Source of the DNA: Manduca sexta
Lineage: Eukaryota; Arthropoda; Insecta; Lepidoptera; Sphingidae
Direction: 5' to 3'
Length of the DNA stretch: 64,000 nucleotides
Assembly (NCBI RefSeq): GCF_014839805.1
Contig: NC_051134.1
Location: forward strand, 13,175,170 to 13,239,169
Below the pieces are notes generated by a model that was not told where the DNA came from, did not search any database, and saw nothing but the letters and a program-made list of their open reading frames with translations. A program made the position numbers and the translations under genes. This document shows positions 60,341 through 64,000 of the stretch, in pieces; the first letter of the stretch is position 1; every line of letters starts with the position of its first letter.

Positions 60341-63300
60341 CTGAAAGAGATATTGCCATACATGAAACAAAGTTCTCGTTACTCCATGGTAACGAATTTT
60401 ACGTGGATGAAACCAGTACGATACTGAGTCGCGGAATTTTACCAAAACATATTTGTGAGAGTTTACGATTCGTATAAAACATCATTATTCTACACTGGAT
60501 TGCATAACAGATTAGCCCCAATGACCTATCATATTTAAGGACGAACATAAGTTCAGGGAAAATAGAGTGCACTAGTTGTAAGAAAAATACAAAATAGACC
60601 TCAACGAGAAAAAGACTTCAATGTAACTGTGTATGGAAACGAATACATACCTCCTCATTATATTTGAACTTGTCCGACGGCAAATACAAGGGCCCTTCGA
60701 GGCCATATTTTGGTATCAACACCTGTAGAGCGTTCCGTTTCACGGCGAGTACTACAGCGCTTTCAATAGCTACTTTGTGCCTGAACAATATCTGTAATAA
60801 ATAAACGAATTTAGTTTAAGCTTGTAAAATCCACTCTTTATGTGAGAAATAAGGTTACAATACGTCCATCTGAGTCATTGAAGTTTCAGTTCTACGTAAC
60901 ACAAGTCAGTCATTTAAAACAATGTTCCAGTCGCGCACACTAAACGTGTGGTCGCGTGTAAAAATGAGCGCTATGTGAAAACGGCCAAGTAGCCGGCAGT
61001 TTATAGAATAGTTGTTTCCGCACAAGTGAGTGTGTCGGGTGGTGTGTCCTCAGTGCGTGTACTCACGTGCGTGTTGAGCGCGACGGAGGCGCGGCCGGCG
61101 TGCTGCGCCTGGCGGTGTCGGTAGTTGTTTCCACTAGTGAGTGTGTCGGGTGGTGTGTCCTCAGTGCGTGTACTCACGTGCGTGTTGAGCGCGACGGAGG
61201 CGCGGCCGGCGTGCTGCGCCTGGCGGTGTCGGTAGTTGTTTCCACTAGTGAGTGTGTCGGGTGGTGTGTCCTCAGTGCGTGTACTCACGTGCGTGTTGAG
61301 CGCGACGGAGGCGCGGCCGGCGTGCTGCGCCTGGCGGTGTCGGTAGTTGTTTCCACTAGTGAGTGTGTCGGGTGGTGTGTCCTCAGTGCGTGTACTCACG
61401 TGCGTGTTGAGCGCGACGGAGGCGCGGCCGGCGTGCTGCGCCTGGCGGTGTCGGTAGTTGTTTCCACTAGTGAGTGTGTCGGGTGGTGTGTCCTCAGTGC
61501 GTGTACTCACGTGCGTGTTGAGCGCGACGGAGGCGCGGCCGGCGTGCTGCGCCTGGCGGTGTCGGTAGTTGTTTCCACTAGTGAGTGTGTCGGGTGGTGT
61601 GTCCTCAGTGCGTGTACTCACGTGCGTGTACTCACGTGCGTGTTGAGCGCGACGGAGGCGCGGCCGGCGTGCTGCGCCTGGCGGTGTCGGTAGTTGTTTC
61701 CACTAGTGAGTGTGTCGGGTGGTGTGTCCTCAGTGCGTGTACTCACGTGCGTGTTGAGCGCGACGGAGGCGCGGCCGGCGTGCTGCGCCTGGCGGTGTCG
61801 GTAGTTGTTTCCACTAGTGAGTGTGTCGGGTGGTGTGTCCTCAGTGCGTGTACTCACGTGCGTGTACTCACGTGCGTGTTGAGCGCGACGGAGGCGCGGC
61901 CGGCGTGCTGCGCCTGGCGGTGTCGGTAGTTGTTTCCACTAGTGAGTGTGTCGGGTGGTGTGTCCTCAGTGCGTGTACTCACGTGCGTGTTGAGCGCGAC
62001 GGAGGCGCGGCCGGCGTGCTGCGCCTGGCGGTGTCGGTAGTTGTTTCCACTAGTGAGTGTGTCGGGTGGTGTGTCCTCAGTGCGTGTACTCACGTGCGTG
62101 TTGAGCGCGACGGAGGCGCGGCCGGCGTGCTGCGCCTGGCGGTGTCGGTAGTTGTTTCCACTAGTGAGTGTCTCGGTGGTGTGTCCTCAGTGCGTGTACT
62201 CACGTGCGTGTTGAGCGCGACGGAGGCGCGGCCGGCGTGCTGCGCCTGGCGGTGTCGGTAGTTGTTTCCACTAGTGAGTGTGTCGGGTGGTGTGTCCTCA
62301 GTGCGTGTACTCACGTGCGTGTTGAGCGCGACGGAGGCGCGGCCGGCGTGCTGCGCCTGGCGGTGTCGGTAGTTGTTTCCACTAGTGAGTGTGTCGGGTG
62401 GTGTGTCCTCAGTGCGTGTACTCACGTGCGTGTTGAGCGCGACGGAGGCGCGGCCGGCGTGCTGCGCCTGGCGGTGTCGGTAGTTGTTTCCACTAGTGAG
62501 TGTGTCGGGTGGTGTGTCCTCAGTGCGTGTACTCACGTGCGTGTTGAGCGCGACGGAGGCGCGGCCGGCGTGCTGCGCCTGGCGGTGTCGGTAGTTGTTT
62601 CCACTAGTGAGTGTGTCGGGTGGTGTGTCCTCAGTGCGTGTACTCACGTGCGTGTTGAGCGCGACGGAGGCGCGGCCGGCGTGCTGCGCCTGGCGGTGTC
62701 GGTAGTTGTTTCCACTAGTGAGTGTGTCGGGTGGTGTGTCCTCAGTGCGTGTACTCACGTGCGTGTTGAGCGCGACGGAGGCGCGGTCGGCGTGCTGCGC
62801 CTGGCGGTGTCGGTAGTTGTTTCCACTAGTGAGTGTGTCGGGTGGTGTGTCCTCAGTGCGTGTACTCACGTGCGTGTTGAGCGCGACGGAGGCGCGGCCG
62901 GCGTGCTGCGCCTGGCGGTGTCGGTAGTTGTTTCCACTAGTGAGTGTGTCGGGTGGTGTGTCCTCAGTGCGTGTACTCACGTGCGTGTTGAGCGCGACGG
63001 AGGCGCGGCCGGCGTGCTGCGCCTGGCGGTGTCGGTAGTTGTTTCCACTAGTGAGTGTGTCGGGTGGTGTGTCCTCAGTGCGTGTACTCACGTGCGTGTT
63101 GAGCGCGACGGAGGCGCGGCCGGCGTGCTGCGCCTGGCGGTGTCGGTAGTTGTTTCCACTAGTGAGTGTGTCGGGTGGTGTGTCCTCAGTGCGTGTACTC
63201 ACGTGCGTGTTGAGCGCGACGGAGGCGCGGCCGGCGTGCTGCGCCTGGCGGTGTCGGTAGTTGTTTCCACTAGTGAGTGTGTCGGGTGGTGTGTCCTCAG

Positions 63301-63704
63301 TGCGTGTACTCACGTGCGTGTTGAGCGCGACGGAGGCGCGGCCGGCGTGCTGCGCCTGGCGGTGTCGGTAGTTGTTTCCACTAGTGAGTGTGTCGGGTGG
63401 TGTGTCCTCAGTGCGTGTACTCACGTGCGTGTTGAGCGCGACGGAGGCGCGGCCGGCGTGCTGCGCCTGGCGGTGTCGGTAGTTGTTTCCACTAGTGAGT
63501 GTGTCGGGTGGTGTGTCCTCAGTGCGTGTACTCACGTGCGTGTTGAGCGCGACGGAGGCGCGGCCGGCGTGCTGCGCCTGGCGGTGCCGGTAGTTGAGCG
63601 CGTCGCACTGCGCCTCCCCGCGGCGCGCGTCCACAAGCGCGGCGTGCGTGGTGTCGCAGCCGAGCGCCGCCGCCAGCAGGCGGTGCACCATCACGTCCGC
63701 GTAC
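60068..63704 (-). CDS. Dis3: Dis3/Rrp44 exosome exoribonuclease, last three exons
   Basis: Exons 63704-63536, 60791-60651 and 60340-60068 join in frame. They encode the end of the RNB catalytic domain (RYADVMVHRLLAAALG, then LNYRHRQAQHAGRASVALNT), the C-terminal S1 RNA-binding domain (VLAVKRNALQVLIPKYGLEG ... DRSNLQHQKLVFQL) and a Lys-rich tail. The match to animal DIS3 is specific, for example IPKYGLEG and LDxSNLQHQK. Dis3 is the processive 3'-5' exoribonuclease and endonuclease of the RNA exosome, in the nucleus and partly the cytoplasm. Upstream exons (PIN, cold-shock, most of RNB) lie beyond the window. The intron between the first two exons carries a large tandem array that copies the exon border (61009-63596), so the exon's true end is repeated many times. 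Confidence 0.93.
60651..60791 (-). CDS. Dis3: Dis3 penultimate exon (S1 domain start)
   Basis: 141 bp, phase 0 at both ends, acceptor TTTATTACAG, donor GAGGAG|GTATGT. It encodes ILFRHKVAIESAVVLAVKRN and ALQVLIPKYGLEGPLYLPSD. The join with the upstream exon (...VALNTH then ILFRHK) fits animal DIS3, although this region is shorter than in vertebrates. Confidence 0.92.
61009..63596 (-). repeat. 111-bp minisatellite copying a Dis3 exon-intron border
   Basis: About 23 units lie head to tail, 22 of them extra to the functional exon end. A marker (TGTTGAGCGCGACGG on the plus strand) recurs at 61072, 61183, 61294, 61405, 61516, 61641, 61752, 61877, 61988, 62099, 62209, 62320, then every 111 bp to 63541. 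Each unit has 61 bp of Dis3 exon (ending AACACGCAC) plus 50 bp of intron starting GTGAGTACACG. Units are almost identical. Exceptions are two 14-bp duplications of the donor region (before 61641 and 61877), one 110-bp unit before 62209, and one C-to-T change near 62787. Both ends of the array carry TAGTTG. Confidence 0.97.
63536..63704 (-). CDS. Dis3: Dis3 exon, end of RNB domain
   Basis: 169 bp. Acceptor GTTTGGTTGCAG; the first base completes an Arg codon; donor CAC|GTGAGT. It encodes YADVMVHRLLAAALGCDTTH, a variable GC-rich stretch (AALVDARRGEAQCDA) and LNYRHRQAQHAGRASVALNT. The low-coordinate border is given as the first of many identical donors, and which one the cell uses cannot be told from DNA. 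GC content is much higher than in the other Dis3 exons here. Confidence 0.9.
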
Positions 63705-64000
63705 CTGCAACCAAACACATGCTTACGATTCAAACCCATTAAGGACCGATCGTTCAAATCAAAAACCAATCAAAATAACCCATGTGTAAACATGTTAAAC
63801 GAGGTAACCGATGACATAACTTACTTCATCCATTTACGAACGAATGGAAAAGTGATTGAAAAAAATTATCGATTTCAACAATGAATAGGTAAAACCGTAC
63901 AATCGTTTGCAAAAAAAACACTACACAGTAGCAGACCCTGTAACAGCTTTGATAAATTGAACATTTTTACTAACCTACGTATAGGCGAAGTGAAGTGTGT
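63705..64000 (-). other. Dis3 intron at window edge
   Basis: Sequence upstream of the 63704 exon on the gene strand. No further exon is seen before the window ends. The plus-strand open frame continuing out of the array is not coding. Confidence 0.6.

Noticed and set aside
61067..61693. Long plus-strand and minus-strand open frames through the tandem array as separate repeat-protein genes (also 62168-63742)
   Set aside because: They arise because the 111-bp unit is a multiple of three and lacks stops. Only the Dis3 frame has homology, and only for the exon-derived part.
61009..63596. CRISPR array or satellite centromere repeat
   Set aside because: Units are contiguous with no spacers and contain a eukaryotic exon border. 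The array is confined to one intron and does not form a general satellite.

Overview
This window looks like nuclear genomic DNA from a lepidopteran insect (moth or butterfly). The base composition is AT-rich. Genes are split by long introns with GT/AG borders. The intergenic DNA is full of moth-type repeats: two tRNA-headed SINE families, RTE-like LINE 3' ends and hAT and other inverted-repeat elements. One nuclear tRNA gene is present. Two 500-base N blocks (16237-16736, 38217-38716) are assembly gaps. Nothing bacterial (operons, CRISPR, prokaryotic promoters) is visible.

Layout. (1) 1-13.5 kb is mostly repeats, including an 1125-bp element with 34-bp terminal inverted repeats and a 365-bp near-perfect palindrome inside it (442-1566). 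(2) 13.5-16.2 kb, minus strand, holds four coding exons of a class A peptide GPCR recognised as the RYamide receptor; its N-terminal part is lost in the first gap or lies upstream of it. (3) 16.7-40.9 kb is long noncoding DNA with a CpG-rich possible first exon (19.2-19.9 kb), a tRNA-Arg(ACG) gene (25666-25738), a hAT element inserted in a SINE with an intact 8-bp target duplication (28.7-29.7 kb), and a short hAT relic that still encodes the transposase C-terminal dimerisation motif (34.7-35.2 kb). (4) 40.9-47.8 kb, plus strand, holds the 3' exons of an unrecognised coiled-coil, Ser/Arg-rich protein, all phase-consistent, with a probable 27-nt in-frame microexon. (5) 50.9-59.1 kb, plus strand, is a complete eight-exon gene for a wax-ester-synthase/DGAT-like (WSD family) acyltransferase with an N-terminal membrane segment and an altered HHxxxDG motif. 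(6) 60.0-63.7 kb, minus strand, holds the last three exons of Dis3 (Rrp44), the exosome exoribonuclease, converging tail-to-tail on the WSD gene.

The most unusual feature is in Dis3. The intron before the penultimate exon contains about 22 extra tandem copies of a 111-bp unit. Each unit carries the last 61 bp of the upstream Dis3 exon plus the first 50 bp of the intron, so the authentic 5' splice site is reiterated more than 20 times. Because 111 is divisible by three and the unit has no stop in the Dis3 frame, use of a more distal donor would insert multiples of a 37-residue repeat into the protein. Both ends of the array share the hexamer TAGTTG (CAACTA on the gene strand), which suggests that it began as a microhomology-mediated duplication.

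The genes have unrelated roles (neuropeptide reception, lipid acylation, RNA decay, one unknown) and no shared pathway is implied. All assignments come from reading the sequence and from remembered family sequences; no database search was run.
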